Shown: positions 23,405-28,418 of the stretch, piece by piece
Numbering within the stretch: position 1 is the stretch's first letter
How the letters are laid out: each line of letters begins with the position of its first letter
Source: a virus
IMG/VR virus record: IMGVR_UViG_3300014913_000324
Coordinates: 1-30,502 of that record
Reading direction: 5' to 3' (one strand)
Length of the DNA: 30,502 nt
Notes under the pieces: generated by a model
What the model was told of the DNA's origin: nothing
Database searches by the model: none
What the model saw: only the letters and a program-made list of their open reading frames with translations
Position numbers and translations under genes: made by a program

Positions 23405-24210
23405 ACGTGTATGATTTCAAAACCGTAAGCGGAAATGTCTACAACATTAAAACTCTGACCTTTGGGAATGTGGGGGATTCTATGAAAGAAAATGGTTTTA
23501 AGGTTGGGTGAGAGTACGGGGATGCAGGCCGCTATGTTTGATCTAACCAAGAGTTTGCCGTTCATCCTCTGTCCGTCTAAAGCTATGGAGGTACAACCAA
23601 CCAGTTTTCCACAAACATCCGAGATGTTCTCTATAGTTAGCTTCTCAGCCCTTAAGTGCTGCTCGTGTTTGGGTTGTTTGGGTTCGGTGCTAAAGCACAT
23701 ACCCTCGGGGATTGTTGAGTCTATTGATCTGACTACATTTGGGGGGAGAGGTAGGAACACAGCCATTCTTCCGCTTAATAGCTCTTGGTTCATCTTCTTG
23801 TGGGCGGCTCGGGTTTGTTTGTACTCTTCCTCAATCAGTAGTTTGATGAAACCATTCACACTATTAACACCCTTGGCTCTTAAATCCTCACAAATAGGTA
23901 GGAGGTGGGGATCTCTGATCTTGATGAAATCTTCAATCTCGGCAATCTCGGCAATGCTGGATGAGATTTCCTGGAGGGTTTCGGTGGTTGTGAAGTTGTA
24001 GCTGGGGTTGTGTTTAATGGAACCAACCCTCTTCTTTTCTTTGGGGGTTTCGTTGTCGGTACTCAACAGGCTTCTAAGATCCTCGTTCTTAACCCGATAC
24101 TCTTTGCCGATCTTGGTTGCTTTGAGTTTACCTGATGCTATATAGCGCCTTACAGTAACAACACTGACTTTTAATTCTTCTGCCACCTGCTTTAATGAAA
24201 GTAGTTCCAT
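23401..24210 (-). CDS. Excisionase-type HTH protein with unknown C-terminal domain (269 aa)
   Basis: I use the ATG at 24210 (MELLSLKQVAEEL); an upstream TTG adds three residues. Residues ~3-50 are a MerR/excisionase-type winged helix ('LSLKQVAEELKVSVVTVRRYIASGKLKATKIGKEYRV'). The remaining ~210 residues contain a helical segment (~75-150) and a beta-rich part with 'GCTSIALDGQRMNGKLLVRS', which I do not recognise. It is likely a DNA-binding regulator of its own operon, with the C-terminal part sensing a ligand. It is read from a strong promoter 33 bases upstream and is followed directly by the transporter. Confidence 0.8.
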   Translation of the reverse strand: MELLSLKQVAEELKVSVVTVRRYIASGKLKATKIGKEYRVKNEDLRSLLSTDNETPKEKKRVGSIKHNPSYNFTTTETLQEISSSIAEIAEIEDFIKIRDPHLLPICEDLRAKGVNSVNGFIKLLIEEEYKQTRAAHKKMNQELLSGRMAVFLPLPPNVVRSIDSTIPEGMCFSTEPKQPKHEQHLRAEKLTIENISDVCGKLVGCTSIALDGQRMNGKLLVRSNIAACIPVLSPNLKTIFFHRIPHIPKGQSFNVVDISAYGFEIIHV

Positions 24211-24242
24211 AGTGGTCAATAGCTAACATATAATTGTTGTAT

Positions 24243-24270
24243 AGTATAACATAGTGTGTCACCTAGTCAA
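24243..24270 (-). promoter_or_regulatory. Strong sigma70-like promoter of the HTH-transporter operon
   Basis: On the minus strand TTGACT (24270-24265) and TATACT (24248-24243) are separated by 16 bases, each one mismatch from consensus. Transcription would begin near 24236, about 26 bases before the HTH gene ATG. This is the best promoter I see in the window. It lies between the HNH gene and the HTH gene and suggests expression independent of the phage's late programme. Confidence 0.8.
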
Positions 24271-24273
24271 CAA

Positions 24274-24292
24274 TAGCGATCAGTAGCGATCA
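24274..24292. repeat. Direct repeat TAGCGATCA x2 at 10-bp spacing beside the -35 box
   Basis: TAGCGATCA at 24274-24282 and 24284-24292, one helical turn apart, lies four bases upstream of the -35 hexamer and overlaps the end of the HNH gene. Position and phasing fit an operator or activator site for the adjacent HTH protein, since excisionase-type proteins bind phased direct repeats. Binding is inferred. Confidence 0.5.
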
Positions 24293-24660
24293 TGTTGGTC
24301 TTTTAAGAACTCTGCAATAATCTCGTAGTCTCTAGGTAATTTGATGATGTCTTTGCGTTTGTATATCTTTTGGATCTCTTTGGCTCTCTTGGGAAATTTG
24401 TTATCGAACCACTGTCTCCCCCCACTCTCTGCATGCCATTTGATGCGGTGGCATCTAAAGCAGAGCAGTTTCACGTTGTTGAGGTTGTATCTGAACGCCA
24501 GCCCTTGTGCTTTGGGTACTACGTGGCTTACATCACCTTTTTTGTTTGTTAAGTCTGCCTTGCACCACTGGCAGGTATTATTGTCTCTCTTGAGGACAAA
24601 CTCGCGCTGGAGTTCGTCGAGTTTTCTTCTTGCACCTTTAGTGGTTATTTTTCTCGTCAT
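24280..24660 (-). CDS. HNH endonuclease (126 aa)
   Basis: The N-terminal basic helix 'RKLDELQREFVLKRDNNT' leads to the HNH core: 'CQWCKADL' (~30-37), 'VSHVVPKAQG' (~44-53), 'YNLNNVKLLCFRCHRIKWH' (~58-76). The second Cys pair and final His complete the zinc and catalytic sites. HNH genes near terminases often assist DNA packaging cuts, so this one could be a packaging HNH rather than a homing gene, although the transporter module lies between. A good ribosome site (AAAGAAAG) lies inside the preceding gene. Confidence 0.88.
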   Translation of the reverse strand: MTRKITTKGARRKLDELQREFVLKRDNNTCQWCKADLTNKKGDVSHVVPKAQGLAFRYNLNNVKLLCFRCHRIKWHAESGGRQWFDNKFPKRAKEIQKIYKRKDIIKLPRDYEIIAEFLKDQHDRY

Positions 24661-24796
24661 ATTCTTTCTTTAGCTCTTCCCATTGATAATCTGGGATGTT
24701 GTATGGATCGGCCATTCTGTGACTCTCGGTTGATTCCCTACCCTTCTTTGTTCTTAACCACTCTAGGAAGTTGAATAGTTCTTGTCCTTTTCTCAT
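24638..24796 (-). CDS. Small hypothetical protein (52 aa)
   Basis: I place the start at ATG 24796, which has an AGGTGG ribosome site at good spacing; an earlier in-frame ATG lacks one. The product is basic then acidic ('KGQELFNFLEWLRTKKGRES', 'YQWEELKKEYDEKNNH'), helical, with no motif. It ends inside the start of the HNH gene. Function unknown. Confidence 0.6.
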   Translation of the reverse strand: MRKGQELFNFLEWLRTKKGRESTESHRMADPYNIPDYQWEELKKEYDEKNNH

Positions 24797-24870
24797 GTAA
24801 TCCACCTGATTAAATAGATTATTATTGCGATCCAAATTGCTGCGCCGATTATGGTTAAGTCTTTATTCAT
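24793..24870 (-). CDS. 25-residue single-membrane-span micropeptide next to the endolysin
   Basis: ATG at 24870 overlaps the endolysin stop as ATGA, and the TGA at 24793 overlaps the next start, so the frame is coupled on both sides. The product is MNKDLTIIGAAIWIAIIIYL followed by IRWIT: a charged start, one continuous ~18-residue hydrophobic helix and an Arg/Trp end. Position beside the endolysin suggests a pinholin-like, antiholin-like or lysis-accessory membrane peptide. It is very short, so the call rests on coupling and hydrophobicity. Confidence 0.55.
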   Translation of the reverse strand: MNKDLTIIGAAIWIAIIIYLIRWIT

Positions 24871-25379
24871 TGTCCTAAATAATTCTTTTGAAATACTCTG
24901 TGTGAACAGGTCCAGGCTGTCCACTTGCGTCCTGCTCTCTCGAAAATCTTGAAGGCTGCATCAATGTTTTGGTGGGGGTCTTGCATCTGTTCTAGGGAGT
25001 AGCCGTGTGCTTGGTTGATTTGAAAGACTCCTGTGTCCCAGGTTCCATTTCTGTTGTAGTTTGTGGCTGTGGGGTTGAGATGACCATTCTCACACTTGAG
25101 GACGTTGAACGCATCTAGTGCATCACCTTCAAAAGTCTCGACAATGTAATCCATGATTTCACACTTCTCACCCTCACATGGGGGGAGGTCTACTTCCTTC
25201 TCCACTTCTAGGACAGTCTCATAAGCTCTAACGTATGCTTTGGGGAGTGGGGAGATCAACGGAAGGGGAACGCTGGTTATGACAATGAGGATAAAGAGTA
25301 GTAAGAAGAGAATGATGATGAGATATGTGTTGCGCATCTTCTTCTCTTTTTCAAAGAGTTCTTTGTAGTGTGGTCTCAT
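24867..25379 (-). CDS. Membrane-anchored lysozyme-like endolysin (170 aa)
   Basis: Residues ~17-36 are a strongly hydrophobic helix (LIIILFLLLFILIVITSV) after a basic N-terminus, with no cleavage motif, so the enzyme is probably anchored or released as a SAR-type protein. The catalytic domain (~85-165) is lysozyme/transglycosylase-like: 'AFNVLKCENGHLNPTATNYN' with the probable catalytic Glu in 'CENG', 'GTWDTGVFQINQAHGYS' and 'NIDAAFKIFERAGRKWTAWTC'. Several Cys could form disulfides outside the membrane. It would cut peptidoglycan at lysis. An AGGAA ribosome site precedes the ATG. Confidence 0.85.
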   Translation of the reverse strand: MRPHYKELFEKEKKMRNTYLIIILFLLLFILIVITSVPLPLISPLPKAYVRAYETVLEVEKEVDLPPCEGEKCEIMDYIVETFEGDALDAFNVLKCENGHLNPTATNYNRNGTWDTGVFQINQAHGYSLEQMQDPHQNIDAAFKIFERAGRKWTAWTCSHRVFQKNYLGQ

Positions 25380-25402
25380 GGCTGTTCCTTTCGTTTAATT
25401 CC

Positions 25403-25453
25403 TCCAAGGAGTAGTCGAGTAAAGCGTTGAAACTAACTCAACTACCCTTTGGA
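25403..25453 (-). promoter_or_regulatory. Intercistronic hairpin upstream of the endolysin gene
   Basis: On the minus strand, GTAGTTGAGT pairs with ACTCGACTAC (10 bp, one G-U), extended by TCCAAAGG with CCTTGGA (one bulged A), around a 15-base loop. It ends ~24 bases before the endolysin ATG and has no U-run. A second perfect 6-bp hairpin (GGTAAG/CTTACC) overlaps the stop of the gene before. The pair may set RNA processing or delay endolysin translation. Confidence 0.6.
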
Positions 25454-25464
25454 AGAGGTAAGCG

Positions 25465-25887
25465 TTACTTACCTTTTCCTGGCTTGTAGTTACACCATTC
25501 GCCGTTGTCTAGTTTGGTTCCACAACTCCAGAATGAGTAGGTGTCACCAGCTTTGGAATACTGTGTGTCGTTTTTGTAGGTTCCCGTGACCTTCTTCATT
25601 TGAGTATTGTGGTAGGGGCATTCAGGATTGTCACCTTGTGCGCTGTCGAAGTTTTGTGTTTGTTTCTTCCCCTCTTGCATCGCCCCCTTGAGCTTCTTAA
25701 AAATGGGTAGAGCTTTCTTCATTCTGTTCTCAAGCTCCCTGGTGTGGTCTGCCCGAATCACGAGGCCAGGGTTGCCATTAATGATTGAAAGAGTGTAGGT
25801 AGCGTCGGTGTATTCCCCCCGAACCTCTTTCTCGTTGACCTCGTGGGCTTCGTTTAGTGATTCAACTATGTCTTTTTCGTTATCCAT
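25465..25887 (-). CDS. Zinc-finger-like hypothetical protein (140 aa)
   Basis: The N-terminal half is acidic and helical, ending in 'ADHTRELENRMKKALPIFKKLKGAM'. The C-terminal half has 'CPYHNTQMKKV' and 'SFWSCGTKLDNGEWCNYKPGKGK', a Cys/His set that fits a single zinc ribbon with a basic tail. C-terminal ribbons of this kind are common in phage early or middle genes. DNA or RNA binding is likely, the exact role unknown. The gene overlaps no neighbour but follows the 41-residue gene by one base. Confidence 0.7.
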   Translation of the reverse strand: MDNEKDIVESLNEAHEVNEKEVRGEYTDATYTLSIINGNPGLVIRADHTRELENRMKKALPIFKKLKGAMQEGKKQTQNFDSAQGDNPECPYHNTQMKKVTGTYKNDTQYSKAGDTYSFWSCGTKLDNGEWCNYKPGKGK

Positions 25888-25888
25888 G

Positions 25889-26014
25889 TTAGTTGTAGTT
25901 TGTTGCTAATTCTTCCTTGTCGAGCATGAATTCTTTTTTGGCTTTCTCGGTTAAATCCTCTTGGGTTTCCTGGTAGACCTTGTCGCCTGTTTCGTCGGTG
26001 TTGAAGTAGTTCAT
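25889..26014 (-). CDS. Small acidic protein (41 aa)
   Basis: ATG at 26014, coupled by ATGA to the gene upstream, with a GGAGG ribosome site inside that gene's end. The product (MNYFNTDETGDKVYQETQED and 21 more) is acidic, helical and without a motif. Function unknown. Confidence 0.55.
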   Translation of the reverse strand: MNYFNTDETGDKVYQETQEDLTEKAKKEFMLDKEELATNYN

Positions 26015-26241
26015 TTCGCCTCCATCTTGTGTAGTATTGTTAATATCTGTCCGACTTCGCTATTGTATTTATCGTCGTTGTGGGCGGACCATTGATCTAG
26101 TTCTCCGACCGCGTCTCTGATTAGCATAACAATGTCTGCGGCTTCCTTGTTTGCTTCGTTCTCTTTGCACATTTCGTTATGCTCTGGCTCGTTGTCCATG
26201 TCGTAGTTTGTTTCGCAAATAAAACAGTATGTTGCGCTCAT
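26011..26241 (-). CDS. Small N-terminal zinc-finger protein (76 aa)
   Basis: 'YCFICETNYDMDNEPEHNEMC' at residues ~5-25 gives a C-x2-C...H-x3-C zinc-finger-like set. The rest is an acidic helix pair ('ADIVMLIRDAVGELDQWS', 'EVGQILTILHKMEAK'). An AGGAGG ribosome site precedes the ATG, which overlaps the upstream stop as ATGA. A role as a small nucleic-acid or protein adapter is possible; not recognised. Confidence 0.65.
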   Translation of the reverse strand: MSATYCFICETNYDMDNEPEHNEMCKENEANKEAADIVMLIRDAVGELDQWSAHNDDKYNSEVGQILTILHKMEAK

Positions 26242-26375
26242 TCTGCCTCCTCGTTTAGTGTTGCTAAGGTTTCAAACAGTTCATCGGTGGCTAGTATGTA
26301 GTTCTCGGGTGTTAGGATGGCTCTAGTTCGGCGGCAGAAGTCTTTAATGATGAAGTCTTGATCTTTAATGTTCAT
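26238..26375 (-). CDS. Small hypothetical protein (45 aa)
   Basis: ATG at 26375 with a CAGGAGGAC ribosome site, overlapping its neighbours by ATGA at both ends. The product 'MNIKDQDFIIKDFCRRTRAI' plus an acidic helix is not recognised. Coupling supports expression. Confidence 0.6.
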   Translation of the reverse strand: MNIKDQDFIIKDFCRRTRAILTPENYILATDELFETLATLNEEAE

Positions 26376-26548
26376 TTGTCCTCCTGTTGTCTCTCGTAGC
26401 GATCTACGTGATATTTAATAGAGCTTGGATTACACTTGAAGTGGTTGGCAACTTTAGACATAGAACCTAGAGTCTGATACATGTTGTATACCTCTTCGGT
26501 GTTGAATCCTCTTTGTTTGGTTGGGAGTTCTTTTTGTTTATTCATACT
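26372..26548 (-). CDS. Small HTH-like DNA-binding protein (58 aa)
   Basis: I start at ATG 26548 (MNKQKELPTKQRGF). Residues ~16-50 ('TEEVYNMYQTLGSMSKVANHFKCNPSSIKYHVDRYE') form a homeodomain-like helix-turn-helix of the resolvase/sigma type, with 'SMSKVANHF' as the turn and 'SSIKYHVDRY' as the recognition helix. It would bind DNA as a dimer. A TTG start further up is possible; neither start has a strong ribosome site. It may regulate the run of small genes around it. Confidence 0.65.
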   Translation of the reverse strand, partial: SMNKQKELPTKQRGFNTEEVYNMYQTLGSMSKVANHFKCNPSSIKYHVDRYERQQEDK

Positions 26549-26562
26549 CATACTATACCAGT

Positions 26563-26796
26563 CTACAACGTAGGATGCAATACGCAATTCCTACACACAT
26601 CACAAACTAAAACATCGTCGTCGATTTTCTTAACATACTTGGGGGAAAGAGCCACAAAAGGCACTTGTGTACCACACTCTTGACAGAATCCTTGGGGTAT
26701 CTTGTAGACCCTCTTTTTGTTTGACTGTGCAGCCACACCCCTAACCTGGCCCCGCTTCATACTGTCTTTTCTTGAATAGAGTACAAACTCACGCAT
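26563..26796 (-). CDS. Cys-rich zinc-ribbon protein (77 aa)
   Basis: Start placed at ATG 26796, inside the end of the previous small gene. Residues ~1-35 are basic; residues ~38-72 contain 'CQECGTQVPF' and 'CDVCRNCVL', two Cys pairs plus an extra Cys, a typical zinc ribbon. The basic N-terminus suggests nucleic-acid binding. Family not recognised. Confidence 0.65.
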   Translation of the reverse strand: MREFVLYSRKDSMKRGQVRGVAAQSNKKRVYKIPQGFCQECGTQVPFVALSPKYVKKIDDDVLVCDVCRNCVLHPTL

Positions 26797-26926
26797 TTTG
26801 TTTTTCAATAGCCCACTCTAGTAATTTAGCTCGTTGCTCAATTAGTCTACGGTCACTAACTTTCGCTAGTTTGTACTCGTTACGGAGGATTTGGAGTTGG
26901 GCTTCTAGGTTTTCGAGAGTTGGCAT
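26789..26926 (-). CDS. Small coiled-coil protein (45 aa)
   Basis: ATG at 26926 to TGA 26789. The product is a single amphipathic helix (MPTLENLEAQLQILRNEYKL then 'RRLIEQRAKLLEWAIEKQNA') with a Leu/Ile heptad pattern, so it probably forms a coiled coil. No clear ribosome site, which lowers confidence. First gene after the 214-base gap upstream. Confidence 0.5.
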   Translation of the reverse strand: MPTLENLEAQLQILRNEYKLAKVSDRRLIEQRAKLLEWAIEKQNA

Positions 26927-27034
26927 GGTGGTGTTAATTGTAACTGTTTAAAGAAAACGAAAGAAGATCAAGAACAACACGAAACAAGATATAGAAGAAA
27001 GAAAAGAAAAGCCCCTAAGGAAAAGAAACGTCCT

Positions 27035-27053
27035 CGGCTATGCCGCATAACCG
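27035..27053 (-). other. 8-bp hairpin in the 26927-27140 gap
   Basis: CGGTTATG-CGG-CATAGCCG on the minus strand forms an 8-bp stem with one G-U pair and a 3-base loop. It is followed on the RNA by a pyrimidine-rich tract (27030-26950). It could be a weak terminator after the HNH gene or a leader structure for the small-gene operon. The rest of the 214-base gap holds only the promoter-like pair noted next. Confidence 0.5.
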
Positions 27054-27092
27054 ACACAGCCCCACTAACCATCAAACGAGTCTGTTTCAGCT

Positions 27093-27120
27093 CCAATATT
27101 CTTTCAGTTTAGATTGTCAA
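27093..27120 (-). promoter_or_regulatory. Possible promoter with perfect TTGACA -35
   Basis: TTGACA (27120-27115) is followed after 16 bases by TATTGG (27098-27093) on the minus strand. The -35 is perfect and the -10 is poor (3 of 6). It lies ~20 bases past the HNH stop and ~165 bases before the next gene, a sensible place for a promoter of the small-gene run. Confidence 0.35.
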
Positions 27121-27140
27121 GGTTTCCCTCACCAGGCGAC

Positions 27141-27656
27141 TTAGCGCAAAGTATTTTGTACCAACTCGTCTGGGTAGAAACCTCTAATAAAATTAACATA
27201 TGCTTTTTGTGATTCCTTGAGAGACCTTGATTCATAAGAAAAGACTATCTTTTTGTCTTTGACCAGCTTTGCTCTCCATGTTTTGTCTCTTTTGTGAAAC
27301 GTCAAACCCCGATAACCACTCATGTTGTTCTTTTGTTTTTTACGATACCAGTTGTTTAAAGAATAGGAACACCACCTCAAATTATCAACAGAATTATTTT
27401 GCTTGTTCATGTCTATGTGGTCTATTGTAGGAAGATTGTTTGGATTGGGTAAGTAAGTTAAAGCAACCACCCGATGTATTGACTTGGTTATAGTACTGCC
27501 CAACCCAGAGCTGAAACCAGTGATTAAATAACCACCGTCGTTTTTAGAACCATTAAGAAACTTGTTTGTCTTAGTGTTGAACACCTCTCCAAGAGAAGAA
27601 ACTAAGTAGGTTGGTGCTAGTGGAAATTCAGACCAGTATTCGTTTGTTTTTGTCAT
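27141..27656 (-). CDS. NUMOD4/HNH/AP2-type homing endonuclease (171 aa)
   Basis: Start chosen at ATG 27656 (MTKTNEYW), which overlaps the preceding micro-gene stop as ATGA. 'EYWSEFPLAPTYLVSSLGEVFNTK' is a NUMOD4 motif. 'SIHRVVALTYLPNPNNLPTI' with 'DHIDMNKQNNSVDNLRWCS' is the HNH_3 core. 'SGYRGLTFHKRDKTWRAKL' followed by a long helix is an AP2-like DNA-binding domain. This is a complete homing enzyme. It lies directly after the structured RNA region, and homing genes often target conserved RNA genes. Confidence 0.92.
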   Translation of the reverse strand: MTKTNEYWSEFPLAPTYLVSSLGEVFNTKTNKFLNGSKNDGGYLITGFSSGLGSTITKSIHRVVALTYLPNPNNLPTIDHIDMNKQNNSVDNLRWCSYSLNNWYRKKQKNNMSGYRGLTFHKRDKTWRAKLVKDKKIVFSYESRSLKESQKAYVNFIRGFYPDELVQNTLR

Positions 27657-27793
27657 AAATAAAAAAGAACACCACACGGGTGTCCTGCTTTTGTCTTGGT
27701 ATCTCTTAGAGATAGAAACATATCAAACCCAAGCTTGGGGCAGTCTTGTGAGTGCTTGAATCGTTCACCGCAATATTTACACTTGTTTTCCAT
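27653..27793 (-). CDS. Zinc-knuckle micro-protein (46 aa)
   Basis: ATG at 27793 has an AAGGA ribosome site, and the stop overlaps the HNH start as ATGA. The product begins 'MENKCKYCGERFKHSQDCPK', a C-x2-C...H-x3-C zinc knuckle of the retroviral or zinc-ribbon type, with a neutral helical tail. Its distal part contains a terminator-like hairpin. It may bind RNA, which is notable because it is the first gene after the structured RNA region. Expression is inferred. Confidence 0.6.
   Translation of the reverse strand: MENKCKYCGERFKHSQDCPKLGFDMFLSLRDTKTKAGHPCGVLFYL
27661..27685 (-). terminator. Terminator-like hairpin with six T residues
   Basis: GGACACC-CGTGT-GGTGTTC forms a 7-bp stem directly followed by TTTTTT on the minus strand, a good intrinsic terminator shape. 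It lies inside the 3' end of the zinc-knuckle ORF, so it would end the transcript of the structured region and that ORF just before the homing endonuclease gene. Confidence 0.65.
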
Positions 27794-27815
27794 TTATTCC
27801 TTATTAGTTAATCTC

Positions 27816-27948
27816 TGACAGGACGAGGTTGGGTTTGATACCAACAACGAGTTTACCCTGCGTTCAGTCACCCCGCTTCATAACCACAAACTCAGTACGC
27901 AACGGCTTGTGGCCTTATGGCCTTTATCTTTGGCTACTCGTCCTGTCA
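27816..27948 (-). ncRNA. tRNA-like element A with extended anticodon arm
   Basis: A 12-bp perfect inverted repeat (TGACAGGACGAG at 27948-27937, complement at 27827-27816) closes the unit. Inside, in tRNA order: 'TA' then a D-arm GCC-AAAGATAAA-GGC; an extended arm CATAA-(GG)-CCACAA / TTGTGG-TTATG with a 17-base loop where the anticodon arm should be; a ~33-base variable region; a T-stem GTTGG/CCAAC with loop UAUCAAAC (one base longer than UUCAAAC); then directly the acceptor strand CTCGTCC. The last base and following GUC are not CCA. Not an ordinary tRNA; a tRNA-like RNA or a tRNA with an intron-like expansion. Confidence 0.5.
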
Positions 27949-27972
27949 ACTATTAACTTGTTAAAATACTAT

Positions 27973-28141
27973 TTGGAGAAGGCAAGGATTTGCCGAGACT
28001 CCCAACGAGGTGTTTGACGTTATCGCGCTCCCATTGATTGCAACTCGTATAGTCACCTTGCATGGAGGGCTTAGAGTCTAATCCAGCACTTTCCAACCTT
28101 TAGACTATGGCTTGCGTCTACCTATTCCGCCACTTCTCCAA
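27973..28141 (-). ncRNA. tRNA-Leu-like element B with interrupted T-arm
   Basis: The 5' end reads GGAGAAG then TGGCGGAATAGGTAGACGC, which is the acceptor strand, U8 and complete D-arm of a bacterial tRNA-Leu, including the G18-G19 pair. The 3' end CTTCTCC pairs with it (9 bp with flanks). The two T-stem halves GCAAGG (28061-28056) and CCTTGC (27987-27982) are present, the latter adjacent to the acceptor, but ~68 bases apart. If the ~62 bases between U (28055) and CAAAU (27992-27988) were removed, a near-normal T-loop would result. The anticodon position has AGTCTAA/TTAGACT with an 18-base loop. Confidence 0.5.
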
Positions 28142-28162
28142 GTAATTTTCTATTTGTTAAAT

Positions 28163-28374
28163 ATTTAAGAGTCGGAACCTGTAAACTCATCAGCCCCACC
28201 GCTCATGCTGTTTGGTTGTTGTTCTATTTCGCTACCTTTTGGGAAGCTATCCCATATTCTAACGTAACTCCTGGCTAGCAACAGGTTTACAGTAAACAAC
28301 TGGGTGTCTAATTTAATCTGTTAATTCAGGTTCCCTCGGCAATTACTCCGATTCGCAGATTCCAATTCTTAAAT
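28163..28374 (-). ncRNA. Structured element C
   Basis: The unit is closed by ATTTAAGA/TCTTAAAT (8 bp). Inside, GGAACCTG (28334-28327) pairs with CAGGTTCC (28181-28174), 8 perfect bp across ~145 bases. Local hairpins are CGG-CCG near 28345, GTTTA-CTG-TAAAC, CCTG-CAGG and TGGGA-TCCCA. The order of nested helices suggests a multi-branched RNA fold. No tRNA D-arm or T-loop is recognisable here. The pairings are seen; the fold and function are inferred. Confidence 0.45.
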
Positions 28375-28391
28375 CTTTAACTTTAATGTAC

Positions 28392-28418
28392 AAAAAAATC
28401 GCTCTTCGGAGGGGGCGA
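28392..28418 (-). terminator. Possible terminator inside the structured region
   Basis: TCGC-(CCCC)-TC-CGAA-GAGCGA followed by seven T residues on the minus strand. The stem is six base pairs interrupted by a 4-base C bulge, with a CGAA tetraloop. The U-run is good, the stem is modest. It would separate the upstream part (28419-28608) from elements C, B and A. Confidence 0.4.

Noticed and set aside
23492-24001. 169-residue plus-strand open frame
   Set aside because: It is a shadow of the HTH regulator gene, with no ribosome site and Ser/Leu-rich composition typical of antisense frames.
27829-28017. 62-residue plus-strand open frame in the structured region
   Set aside because: It crosses the paired arms of two separate RNA elements, has no ribosome site and no protein pattern.
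27816-28141. Calling elements A and B two ordinary tRNA genes
   Set aside because: Acceptor stems are too long, anticodon arms have 17-18-base loops, and the element B T-arm is split; no anticodon can be assigned.
27973-28141. Group I intron in the tRNA-Leu anticodon, as in cyanobacteria
   Set aside because: The extra sequence is under ~80 bases and lacks recognisable P, Q, R and S core elements.
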